From Acidimicrobiaceae bacterium (GTDB lineage Bacteria; Actinomycetota; Acidimicrobiia; Acidimicrobiales; MedAcidi-G1), in assembly GCA_002717365.1 (NCBI GenBank), contig PBDJ01000022.1, positions 52,815 through 116,814 of the forward strand: a stretch of DNA of 64,000 nucleotides, written 5' to 3'. The notes beneath the pieces were generated by a model. The model did no database searches. It had not been told where the DNA came from and saw only the letters and a program-made list of their open reading frames with translations. Position 1 is the first letter of the stretch. The number at the start of each line of letters is the position of its first letter. This document shows positions 10,278 through 19,244 of the stretch, piece by piece. The translations under genes and the position numbers were made by a program.

Positions 10278-10432
10278 GCCCGGCCAGACGTTAGTTAGTC
10301 AGGACACTTGGCCTTGACTCCAGACAAGGAGATCTAAGACAACGTTGGAAGCCCTGCGCTTTTTTCATACTCGTCGTGGAGGGAAATAGGGATATTTCAT
10401 AAGAGGCCGTCGTTCAGGGCCGATTGCCGGAT

Positions 10433-11701
10433 TCAGAGCGACTCGGTTGTGTCCGAAACCGTCAATCTTCCCGGGTCATGGAGTGAGAAGAGGAGGAAAA
10501 GAAGTGCCAAGGTCCCGATCATCGGGATGGAATTCTCATGGGTCCATTGAAAGAGCCATACGTGCCTACCGATAACTGAATCAACTACAGCTTCAACGAT
10601 CGACATGGGCACTGGCCACGCGACTACCGAATAGGCAACCAAGAACAGCACCCATTTCCAGGTTCTTCCCATGACACACAGGCGGGAGAATGCTACGGCA
10701 AACGGAGGAATGAGGAGGCAGAGGTAGTACGACTCGCCATGCGGTATCAGTAACAATACTGAGGTGAGCAGAATGGACCATTGAATCGACCAGTCACTTG
10801 AACCTCTCCGACTCCAAAGCCAGAAGCAGAGCGCTAACCCTGCAGCAATAAGCACCACGATTGAAATGGCAATCCCGGTCGACTCATTCCCCTGGTCCCC
10901 AACTGCCCGCATTATGAAGCCCGATAAAGCCTGATTTTGTGGGTGGTCAAAGAAGTTGATCTCACTGTCGACATCCACAACTGTCCTCAACAAGAGGTTG
11001 TTCTGCCACCCCAGCGTCAACTGAGTGACTACCGCTATTACGGCAAGTGTCGTCATCGACACTGCCCCTGCTCGCCGTCGGCGTGCGAGAAATAGGGCGG
11101 GAATGAGTACTGCAGGCAGATACTTGACCCCGGCCGCTAACCCGAGAAGAAATCCTGTCGCAGTGTCTCTACGACTGCCGAAGGTGACAAAGGCAGCGGA
11201 GATCAGCAACAGCTCAAGCAACTCAACATTCCGCTGCCCAAGGGCCTCAAGCGCAGGTGCAAAGTTGAATACAACGAAAATCAGTCCCGCGAGTGCATAG
11301 CCATTTGGGAGTTCTCTTCTCAGATGCCAGATCAGCAACAAACCTGTGACGACAAACCCACCGGCTGCCACAAAGAGGAGGAACCGATATGCGGTATCTC
11401 GATCGGGAAAAAGAAATAGCGGAATGGTGACTAGGTGGAGGATGGGCCCATAACTCCATGAGGTTCCCTCATGCCATTCGGTCACCAGTCCCGAGTAGAA
11501 ACCATCTGTCTTACCAAACCATTCGGCCAATCTGGGTGCAGGCCACGAACCAAGGAAATCACTAGCGGCATTCGGAATCCCGTACCGAAACAGAAAGACA
11601 ACAAGGCGCGACGCCGAAAGGACCGCTACACCAAACAAAGCCAATCGGGTATTCCGAGTTAGCCGACTGACCGCGCCAGTCCGATCTTCATACTCCATCA
11701 T
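10433..11701 (-). CDS. Polytopic membrane glycosyltransferase, GT87/DUF2029-like
   Basis: Many hydrophobic segments; NVELLELLLISAAFVTFGSRRDTATGFLLGLAAGVKYLPAVLIPALFLARRR resembles GT87-type proteins. Confidence 0.65.
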   Translation of the reverse strand: MMEYEDRTGAVSRLTRNTRLALFGVAVLSASRLVVFLFRYGIPNAASDFLGSWPAPRLAEWFGKTDGFYSGLVTEWHEGTSWSYGPILHLVTIPLFLFPDRDTAYRFLLFVAAGGFVVTGLLLIWHLRRELPNGYALAGLIFVVFNFAPALEALGQRNVELLELLLISAAFVTFGSRRDTATGFLLGLAAGVKYLPAVLIPALFLARRRRAGAVSMTTLAVIAVVTQLTLGWQNNLLLRTVVDVDSEINFFDHPQNQALSGFIMRAVGDQGNESTGIAISIVVLIAAGLALCFWLWSRRGSSDWSIQWSILLTSVLLLIPHGESYYLCLLIPPFAVAFSRLCVMGRTWKWVLFLVAYSVVAWPVPMSIVEAVVDSVIGRHVWLFQWTHENSIPMIGTLALLFLLFSLHDPGRLTVSDTTESL

Positions 11702-12013
11702 CCAGTCGCCCGGATGAGCGACTTCGAAGGTAGGTGTCCGATCATGGAGACGCGAGACGAAGGTTCTAGGTAGCCCCAGATTCGTCGAGTTCCTCCGAAC
11801 AGGTTCCTACCGAGGTGAGGCGTCAACTTAGCCGCCATAACAACTGACTCTAGGTCTGGTACACGCGGCCCGGTGGCCTTCAAGGACGAGGAGGGCCCAC
11901 ATTAGGAAGATGAAACTAGAACCCCCGCTTTTCCTGGCCATCCGAACCGAGCGCACTGGCTCCTCGGTAACAAGTCTTTCTGCGACTCGTGATCTCTTCC
12001 TCACAGTTGGCAC

Positions 12014-14272
12014 TTAGACGACGCCTCGGGTCAGTTCCCCAACTTGGCTATCTCTCTCTACCGTTACAGGAAGATCCGACTTGTCTACGAGGCTTTTCGC
12101 AAGTCGCCGATACAGATTGCCAGCAAACGGCCAGGAGAAGAAGGTATTGGTCGACATTGCGCACTCCCAGGTACATCGACATTCTGTGTCACGGATCCAG
12201 GTCCGTAGAGCAGTCGCCTTGTCTGACTGGACGAGTTCGCGAAAGGTACTCATGGAGGCATCCGAATGGGCCGAATTGCCACCAATGGGTCCAAGGACCA
12301 CAGGAACTCCTTTGTCTGCGAGCGGCATGAGCGATTTGCCGGACCGCTGAGTCCCTTCAATGGCTCCAAGGTTTTGTTCAGGGTCAAGAATCTCGCAGGC
12401 AGCGACAGTGCCGTCTTCGTTGATTACATAACTCAATGTTCCTGCCATACATGGTGTAACAAACTCATCTTTGCGTGCTACACGTGTTATAAGCTCTTTC
12501 TGAAGAAACTCCTTAATTGATAGCGCTCTACGCCCAAGAAATCCATAAAAGTCGAGATTGCCTGTTTCCATATGTGATCTATATACTTCAATAGCTTTTT
12601 CATATCCTTCAATTACCTCAAGAGGAATTGGCGGATGGGCCAGGCTGTGGTATCTAAATAAATTAATCGAGATTGCATTCGGGCGGAACTGCTCAACAAT
12701 TTGCTCAATAAAGTCTGGAGCTATTTCAGCGTTCTGTGGCATCACTGTCGTCACAACGTTCAGGTGAAGGTTTGGATAGAGGGCTTTGAGAGGTCTAAGA
12801 CGTTCCATCGTCTGGACGACTCTCGCATAAGACCCAGAGCCTCTGATCTCATCGTGAAGATCTTCTGGACCATCAAGAGAGAAGGCGACTACCAGGTTTC
12901 CGCGCTCCATCCTCTGAAGAATCCGAAGTGTGATCTCATAGGTACGGTCTACATACCAGCCGTTTGTCGGGAATGACAGTACCTTCGGTCGACAATTCCT
13001 CTGTACAAGAGCAATTACCTTGTCGAGATCACTTCTTAGGAATGGCTCACCGCCAGCGAGAGCATGCCAAAGAGTTGGACCTATTTCTTTCATAGTCTTA
13101 TCCATTGTCTCTAGAGACATCTCTCCAGGATTCGGAGCATCAAGGGTTTCCTTGTAGAAACAATGCTCACATCTCAGGTTGCAGCGCGCTGTCACATAGT
13201 GGACGATTTGGACGGGCATTCCTGATCTGGAGATGACTCGATACCCGATACAGGCCCAATCCGCTAACTCACGTATTGATTTAGTTAGTGCCCTCCACAA
13301 CCAGACCAATGCTGCTGCAGAGGTAGCCGACGCGACGCTCCATCCGATGGCAGGCCACAGGACGAGACTCAAGAGCTTTGATTGAGCAGATGAATCACGT
13401 AACACACTGGTCCACAGCAACGCCGGGGCCATGAACAACAGAGCAACGACCAGAAAGCCATAGGTTGATGCTCCCGGCCACGTTATGGCTGCAACGCATC
13501 CGGCCGGGAGGAGGCAGCCAGCGATCCAAGTCAGCCCGATCGCCGATCCCAGATTCATGTCGAGTCCCTTGAACACAGACGCATACCGCCTGCGGGCCAG
13601 GAACCCTGAGAACGCCTTGACCCAATAGTCTTTGATCAACGACCAAGCTGAGAATCGCTTGAGGTGTACAGCCTCAAATCCCCTCTCGACAGTGACCGGA
13701 AACCCAAGGCGGGTGCTACGGGCAGAGAACTCGTCATCTTCGTACAGCGTCAACGCGGGGCTGAAGCCTCCTACCTGCTCGAAGGTTTCACGACGAATCA
13801 GCATGTGGGATGCCGATCCGAAGGCATCCCTATTGTGTGCGTTCCTCAGGAGTCGGTACTTGAGCACCGAGTTCTGTAGAGCGGCTATTGGGCCATTGAC
13901 TTGTGGGTTGGTCCGATACACGCCACAAACAACGTCATGCTCGGAGTCGACAAGTTGATTGCGTATAAAGGTCCGGCTGGCTTCCGTCAACTCCACATCC
14001 GAATCCAAGAAGAGGATGAAATCGCTGCGAGTTTTTTTTGCACCGATATTTCGCGCTTCCCCTGGAGGGGTCCGCTGAGGCAACCGACAGACATCGACCT
14101 CGTCACTCAACTCCGACAGTTCGGACGGAGATGAGTCGACTACAACAACTTCAGCCTGAAGTTCTCTGACAGACTCCAAGACCACGTCTAAAGTTTGACT
14201 CCGGTAAGCAGGAATCACGATGCTGAGCGTCGCTCGGGCACCAAACTCCTCCACCACAGTGCTTCTCCTCAC
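12014..14272 (-). CDS. Fusion: GT2 glycosyltransferase - transmembrane segments - radical SAM/SPASM-like domain
   Basis: N-terminus LSIVIPAYRSQTLDVVLESVRELQAEVVVVDSS...FILFLDSDVELTEA (GT2); hydrophobic segments in the middle; C-terminus VTARCNLRCEHCFYKE (CX3CX2C), LAGGEPFLRSDL, then CMAGTLSYVINEDGTVAACEI...CRCTWECAMSTN. Confidence 0.88.
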   Translation of the reverse strand: MRRSTVVEEFGARATLSIVIPAYRSQTLDVVLESVRELQAEVVVVDSSPSELSELSDEVDVCRLPQRTPPGEARNIGAKKTRSDFILFLDSDVELTEASRTFIRNQLVDSEHDVVCGVYRTNPQVNGPIAALQNSVLKYRLLRNAHNRDAFGSASHMLIRRETFEQVGGFSPALTLYEDDEFSARSTRLGFPVTVERGFEAVHLKRFSAWSLIKDYWVKAFSGFLARRRYASVFKGLDMNLGSAIGLTWIAGCLLPAGCVAAITWPGASTYGFLVVALLFMAPALLWTSVLRDSSAQSKLLSLVLWPAIGWSVASATSAAALVWLWRALTKSIRELADWACIGYRVISRSGMPVQIVHYVTARCNLRCEHCFYKETLDAPNPGEMSLETMDKTMKEIGPTLWHALAGGEPFLRSDLDKVIALVQRNCRPKVLSFPTNGWYVDRTYEITLRILQRMERGNLVVAFSLDGPEDLHDEIRGSGSYARVVQTMERLRPLKALYPNLHLNVVTTVMPQNAEIAPDFIEQIVEQFRPNAISINLFRYHSLAHPPIPLEVIEGYEKAIEVYRSHMETGNLDFYGFLGRRALSIKEFLQKELITRVARKDEFVTPCMAGTLSYVINEDGTVAACEILDPEQNLGAIEGTQRSGKSLMPLADKGVPVVLGPIGGNSAHSDASMSTFRELVQSDKATALRTWIRDTECRCTWECAMSTNTFFSWPFAGNLYRRLAKSLVDKSDLPVTVERDSQVGELTRGVV

Positions 14273-14427
14273 AGCCGATCGACGCTACCTAAGCATTGAC
14301 CAAAGGTAACCCACCCCTAACGTTGGGTGGTCCGCATGCTCTCAGCAGTTCCTAGTCGAATTGTGCCCAATGTTGTTATTCGAAATCGGCCTATCGGACA
14401 CCTTCACCCATTAGAACCGCCTTTACG

Positions 14428-15282
14428 ATGCCCGATGTGAAGGAAGTGGTATTCCACGCTGACGACTTTGGCTGGTCCCCCGGGATCAATGAGGGCATCA
14501 TCGACTCTCATCAGCACGGGATTCTGACGAGCACTTCGGTAATCGCAACGATGCCCGGCCTCAAAGACGCTGTCCGAAGAAGGGATGAGGCACCCAGTTT
14601 GGGGTATGGAGCCCATCTGAGCATCAATCTCGGCCGTCCGATATCAGCCCCAAAGTCAGTCAACCTGCTACTCGACCGAAATGGTTTTTTTCAGTATTCG
14701 TACCTTTACCACCTCAGGAAATCCAGAAACAAAATTTATCTGGACCAAGTGCGTCGTGAAATCTCAGCGCAGCTAACAAAGCTCGGAGATCTAGGTTTCA
14801 GACTCGACCATGTGAACTCCCAGTCTCACACTCACATGATTCCCCCGATTCACAACTTGTTCAAAGAAGTCCTCCAGGAGTTCTCTATTCGCCACCTACG
14901 TCGCTCTGTGGAACCGTGGCACGGACGTCCACGCATCCGCAACCCCATGAACTTCGTTAAGTGTCTGACTCTAGAGACACTCGATACCTTCGGATCAACG
15001 TCACCTGGCATGGTTCAGTTCGTCGGGATTAGACACAGCGGCCTCATGGATACTCAGACGATGGTGAACTATCTGCGCCACCTAAAATCTGGGACGTGGG
15101 AGATCGCCTCACATCCGGGTACCGGCGAGTTGGACGACGACTCTCTTTATCCGCAATCTGCGGTTCGGCACATGCGATCCGCGAATCGACGCCTCGAGTG
15201 GGAAGCTCTGGTCTCCGACGAAGTACAAACCGCTCTTCATGAGGCCGAGATCAACCCGATCAGGTTCTCCGACATCGGTTAA
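14428..15282 (+). CDS. ChbG/HpnK (YdjC-like) family carbohydrate deacetylase
   Basis: VVFHADDFGWSPGINEGIIDSHQHGILTSTSVIATMPG...GAHLSINLGRPI...LDHVNSQSHTHMIPPI. Confidence 0.87.
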   Translation: MPDVKEVVFHADDFGWSPGINEGIIDSHQHGILTSTSVIATMPGLKDAVRRRDEAPSLGYGAHLSINLGRPISAPKSVNLLLDRNGFFQYSYLYHLRKSRNKIYLDQVRREISAQLTKLGDLGFRLDHVNSQSHTHMIPPIHNLFKEVLQEFSIRHLRRSVEPWHGRPRIRNPMNFVKCLTLETLDTFGSTSPGMVQFVGIRHSGLMDTQTMVNYLRHLKSGTWEIASHPGTGELDDDSLYPQSAVRHMRSANRRLEWEALVSDEVQTALHEAEINPIRFSDIG

Positions 15283-15350
15283 CCGCTGGGCACCCAGACC
15301 GGTTTATTTCGTCAAGTTCTGATTCATCAGGGACCGCTGTCGAGACTTGG

Positions 15351-16295
15351 TCAATGCTTGTCTCCAGCCGACAACAAGCGCTGGATCACATACGGCGGCC
15401 GGTCAGCCACTTCGTTGTGCAGTGAACCTATGTATGCGCCGAGCAGACCGACCATCACGAAAAGGAGGCCCTGCATCGTCGAAAGAATCGCGACCATGGA
15501 CGCCCAGCCCGGAACGTCTCGACCATTGGACAATTCCAACCCAATCGAAATAGCCGCATAGCCTCCGACCACAATCGACCAGACCGTACCAAGCATCGCA
15601 ACGATTAAGAGCGGTCTATTTGAGAATCCGACAATCCCATCTCGTGCTAACCGGAGGAGTTTACGGAAGGTGTACGTAGTGGTTCCGTGGCTCCTCTCGT
15701 TCGCCGTATAGAGCACACAGGACTGGTCTAACCCAATCCAAGAGGTGGTACCTCGAAGAAAGGGACGCTTTCCCGCGGCATCCAAGGTGGCCTCATGCGC
15801 CTTACGACTCAATAGGCGGAAGTCGGAAGTACCCTCCGGGATAGCGAGACCACTGAGAAACCTGAATACCCAGTAGAACAAGTGACCCCAAATCCGCCGT
15901 CCTGAACCCTTCCCCGGCACGGCCTCAGGAATGGTGTTCACCACATCGAATCCGTCTCGCCACGACGCGATCATTGCTGGGAGTGCGGTGGCTGGATGTT
16001 GGCCATCCGAATCCATCATGATGACTGCATCTGCAGAAACGCTCGCTAGCCCAGCCAAAAGAGCAGCCTGGTGACCAAAGTTCCTACTTAACTGAACAAC
16101 CACCAGCCGGGGTTCGGTCTGCCGAAGCGCAACTAACTGGTCGATCGTGCCATCAGACGAACCGTCATCGACGACACAAACACAAGGCTGCACCTCACAA
16201 GACTCGAGCACATTCAGAACTTCGGGCACGAGATCCAGGACTGAGGACTTTTCGTTGTACGCCGGAAGGACAACACATACAGATTCTGTAGTCAT
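15351..16295 (-). CDS. GT2, polyprenyl-phosphate glycosyltransferase-like (DPM1/ArnC/GtrB type) with C-terminal TM segments
   Basis: VCVVLPAYNEKSSVLDLVPEV...VDDGSSDGTIDQL...LSRNFGHQAALLAGLASVSADAVIMMDSDGQHPATALPAMI plus two C-terminal hydrophobic helices. Confidence 0.88.
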   Translation of the reverse strand: MTTESVCVVLPAYNEKSSVLDLVPEVLNVLESCEVQPCVCVVDDGSSDGTIDQLVALRQTEPRLVVVQLSRNFGHQAALLAGLASVSADAVIMMDSDGQHPATALPAMIASWRDGFDVVNTIPEAVPGKGSGRRIWGHLFYWVFRFLSGLAIPEGTSDFRLLSRKAHEATLDAAGKRPFLRGTTSWIGLDQSCVLYTANERSHGTTTYTFRKLLRLARDGIVGFSNRPLLIVAMLGTVWSIVVGGYAAISIGLELSNGRDVPGWASMVAILSTMQGLLFVMVGLLGAYIGSLHNEVADRPPYVIQRLLSAGDKH

Positions 16296-16712
16296 TCCCG
16301 ATCACCTCATAACTGCTGGTCTCAACACCGATCAGGACAGGACACCCGGATCACGGCCGCGAAGTACATCAAGAACAAAAACAAGGAAACTGAAAAACCA
16401 GCCACTCTCCTGAACGCTAGTGCCCATGATCGAACTCCGCGCGACGCCAAGCCAAGCCAAGCCAAACTGGCCACCTAGACCTCTCCGGTGCCTCTAACTC
16501 CAGATCACGCTGGTTAACGACTCAGGATCCTTTGGATTCTGATCGCTTTTCGATCGCTTGTCGTGCACCGGAAGGAAGGGGATATGAGCAGATAGGAGTC
16601 TGTGCAACCCGATCGCGTTTACGGTCCTCTGGGATCGAGGAGACACACAATCATGAAGACGGGCAGCAGAAAGTAGTCCAACGCGGTAGCCGGAAGAACG
16701 AAGGCGAGAAGC

Positions 16713-17618
16713 TCAGTCGGTACTCCGGGATCGCCAATCTTGCAGAACATCTATCAGGGTGGATTCAAAGTCAATCAGTGGAGTCCAGCCTGTGTGATTC
16801 TGAATAAGTGTTGGATCGCCCCGGAGCTCTGGGAGATCCGCGGGTCGGAATAATTCCTTCTTGGGCTCCATCCTCACCGAATCACCCGACAGGGCAATAA
16901 GCCGGTCGGCGACATGCCTGATAGAAACACTTTGGCCTGAACAAACGTTGTATGCGAGGCCAGGATGTCCACGCTCGGCAAGTAGGCGATAGGCACGAAC
17001 GACATCACGCACGTCTGTAAAATCGCGACGAACCGACATGTCTCCTACAGGAATCGTGGTAGCTCCGGCCACTTCACTGGCAACGATTTGCGAGGCGAGA
17101 GCAGCGCAAACGGCCCGATCACTCTGACCGGGCCCAAAGTGGTTGAATGACCTCGCCCGTATGACCTCTTGACCAAACCCCAGATGCGCTTGTAGCGCAA
17201 CTAAGTCGGCAACGGCCTTGCTCGCCCCGTAAGGCGAGACTGGTCGGAGAGGAGCGGACTCGTCAAGCGGAAGATCGTCTGGAAGGGCAAACCCGTAGAT
17301 GTCCGCACTGGTAACCGTGACAACTCGTTCGACGCCGGCCATCCGAGCGGCCACCAGCAGGTTGTAGGTGCCCTCGCCATTTGTCCGAAACGACTCAAGT
17401 GGGTTACACCAGGACGTTTCTACATCGGCCTGACCTGCCAGGTGAAAGATGGTGTCAGGTTGATGCTCGCCGACGAACGCTGTTAGCGCACTGAGATCAC
17501 AAACGTCGGGACCACCACTTGACCGACTAGTGACGATCACCTCGTCACCCTCTGCGACAAGGTGATCTACGAGATGTACGCCTACGAATCCCGTCGAACC
17601 GGTGACCAAGACCTTCAT
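16713..17618 (-). CDS. NAD-dependent epimerase/dehydratase, GDP-6-deoxy-mannose reductase (RMD)-like
   Basis: MKVLVTGSTGFVGVHLVDHL, YGASKAVADL, FNHFGPGQSDRAVCAALASQI, VRRDFTDVRDVVRAY. Track ORF begins at 17636; start at MKVL preferred. Confidence 0.8.
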   Translation of the reverse strand: MKVLVTGSTGFVGVHLVDHLVAEGDEVIVTSRSSGGPDVCDLSALTAFVGEHQPDTIFHLAGQADVETSWCNPLESFRTNGEGTYNLLVAARMAGVERVVTVTSADIYGFALPDDLPLDESAPLRPVSPYGASKAVADLVALQAHLGFGQEVIRARSFNHFGPGQSDRAVCAALASQIVASEVAGATTIPVGDMSVRRDFTDVRDVVRAYRLLAERGHPGLAYNVCSGQSVSIRHVADRLIALSGDSVRMEPKKELFRPADLPELRGDPTLIQNHTGWTPLIDFESTLIDVLQDWRSRSTD

Positions 17619-17801
17619 TTGGAGCCCTTCCCCCACCGCCGACAGTTAGGGAACCTAGACCAGATTCACGAAATCTTGGATTGAGGAATCAGCGTTGGTT
17701 AGCGATAGCCGCTACGTTGCGAAAGCCATCCAGATGGGCCCGGCCCGTGGTAGCAGAGTTGACCGGGTTGATTCACAAGAGGTGTCCACCCTAGGGAACT
17801 G

Positions 17802-19190
17802 TTGAACGAAAAGGAGAGGTGCTTGACCTACCTCGGTACAAGGATCTTGTTGGTTGGCTTTGGGGTTCTGGCCCGAGAAATCCTCAGGTCCCTGGAACAA
17901 TCAGGGGTTACCGTCGTTGGTGTCGTCGACGACGGCACTCCCGTTGTTCCTGACCATCTCGATTTCTTCGGGCCGATCTCCGCACTACCTGACGTGCTTG
18001 AACGAGGTTCGTGTGACGCGGTCATAGTCGCTGCCTCGCTCATTCCGTCGAAGACGATCGCTTGGCTGACTGAACAGGCTCATCTCTTTCATGTGCCAAT
18101 CACGATTGCACCAGAACGTGTAGAGGTGTCGTCACTGGGTTCTGTCCACGAGATCACCCGGGAGCCAAGGATCGACGACATGTTCGCCCGATCGTCACTA
18201 AAGGTTGACTACGAACAAATCGACCGAGAAGTAGCTGGCAGGAAGGTTCTCGTTACAGGAGCGGGAGGCTCGATCGGCTCAGAGGTTGTGCGCCAACTCC
18301 ACGAGTCCGGTGCCAAGCAAATCGGTTTACTCGATCGCGACGACTGCCTAATGCACGATCTGGTAGTCCGACTATCGGGAAGGATGTATGACGCTCGACT
18401 GCCGCTCCTACACGCAGACATTCAACATGCCGGACAGCTTCATCGAGCATTCCTTCAGTTCAAGCCTGACACCGTCATCCACGCCGCCGCCCTCAAGCAT
18501 GTAACCACTCTGGAGATAAATCCGATTAACGCATTGACTGTCAATGTCGGCGGCACCGCCAACGTTCTAAAGGCATGCGAGAACTTTGCGGTCGACCGCC
18601 TGGTCAACGTCTCGACTGATAAGGCTGCAACTCGACTCAGTTGTCTTGGAATGTCAAAATACATCGGCGAACGGATGGTGGAAGGTGTTGGCCTGCCGGG
18701 CTATCGAAGCGTCCGATTCAGCAACGTGTTCGGATCACGAGCAAGTGTCCTACATGCGTTTCGACTTCAGGCCCGCCATCACGGTCAAGTCATCGTGCGA
18801 GGAGATGGGACAAGCCGCTTTTTCATGACCGTTGGAGAAGCAGCGTCTCTTATCCTTTCGACACTTGGTCAAGTCGGGGGTTGTGGAACATACGTAATGG
18901 ATATGGGTAATCCTGTCGCCATACACAGCCTTGCAGAGGCAGTCATTGAAGAACTCGGGGGCTTGGCTTCGATCCACCACGAAGCACTGGGAGATGGCGA
19001 GTTCGAATCCGAACGACTTTTCGCTACAACGGAGACTCCCGAGGCCACCAGCATCGAAGGAGTCTTCAAGGTAAATACCGAGCCGCTTGACCGACGAGTC
19101 GTCGAATCGATGATGCAATCTCTTGAAGACGTTTATGGTCTTGACGACGAGACCGTCCGCCAGCACCTTCGAGAAATTGCAAGCATCTAA
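17802..19190 (+). CDS. CapD/FlaA1-type nucleotide-sugar 4,6-dehydratase
   Basis: ILLVGFGVLAREILRSLEQSG, RKVLVTGAGGSIGSEVVRQLHESGAKQIGLLDRDDCLMHDL, VNVSTDKAATRLSCLGMSKYIGE. Confidence 0.86.
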   Translation: MNEKERCLTYLGTRILLVGFGVLAREILRSLEQSGVTVVGVVDDGTPVVPDHLDFFGPISALPDVLERGSCDAVIVAASLIPSKTIAWLTEQAHLFHVPITIAPERVEVSSLGSVHEITREPRIDDMFARSSLKVDYEQIDREVAGRKVLVTGAGGSIGSEVVRQLHESGAKQIGLLDRDDCLMHDLVVRLSGRMYDARLPLLHADIQHAGQLHRAFLQFKPDTVIHAAALKHVTTLEINPINALTVNVGGTANVLKACENFAVDRLVNVSTDKAATRLSCLGMSKYIGERMVEGVGLPGYRSVRFSNVFGSRASVLHAFRLQARHHGQVIVRGDGTSRFFMTVGEAASLILSTLGQVGGCGTYVMDMGNPVAIHSLAEAVIEELGGLASIHHEALGDGEFESERLFATTETPEATSIEGVFKVNTEPLDRRVVESMMQSLEDVYGLDDETVRQHLREIASI

Positions 19191-19244
19191 TAGGTTCGAA
19201 GACCAACCAGAAAATCCGACAATGTCAGATTGTGAGTGTGTTGA

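Noticed and set aside
16296-16712. Small ORFs (88-91 aa) in the spacer
   Set aside because: Partly antisense to the GT2 gene, no recognisable domain or coding signal.
18990-19020. gttcgaatcc tRNA T-loop-like string
   Set aside because: Lies in frame in the CapD-like gene (EFESERL); no acceptor or anticodon arms around it.
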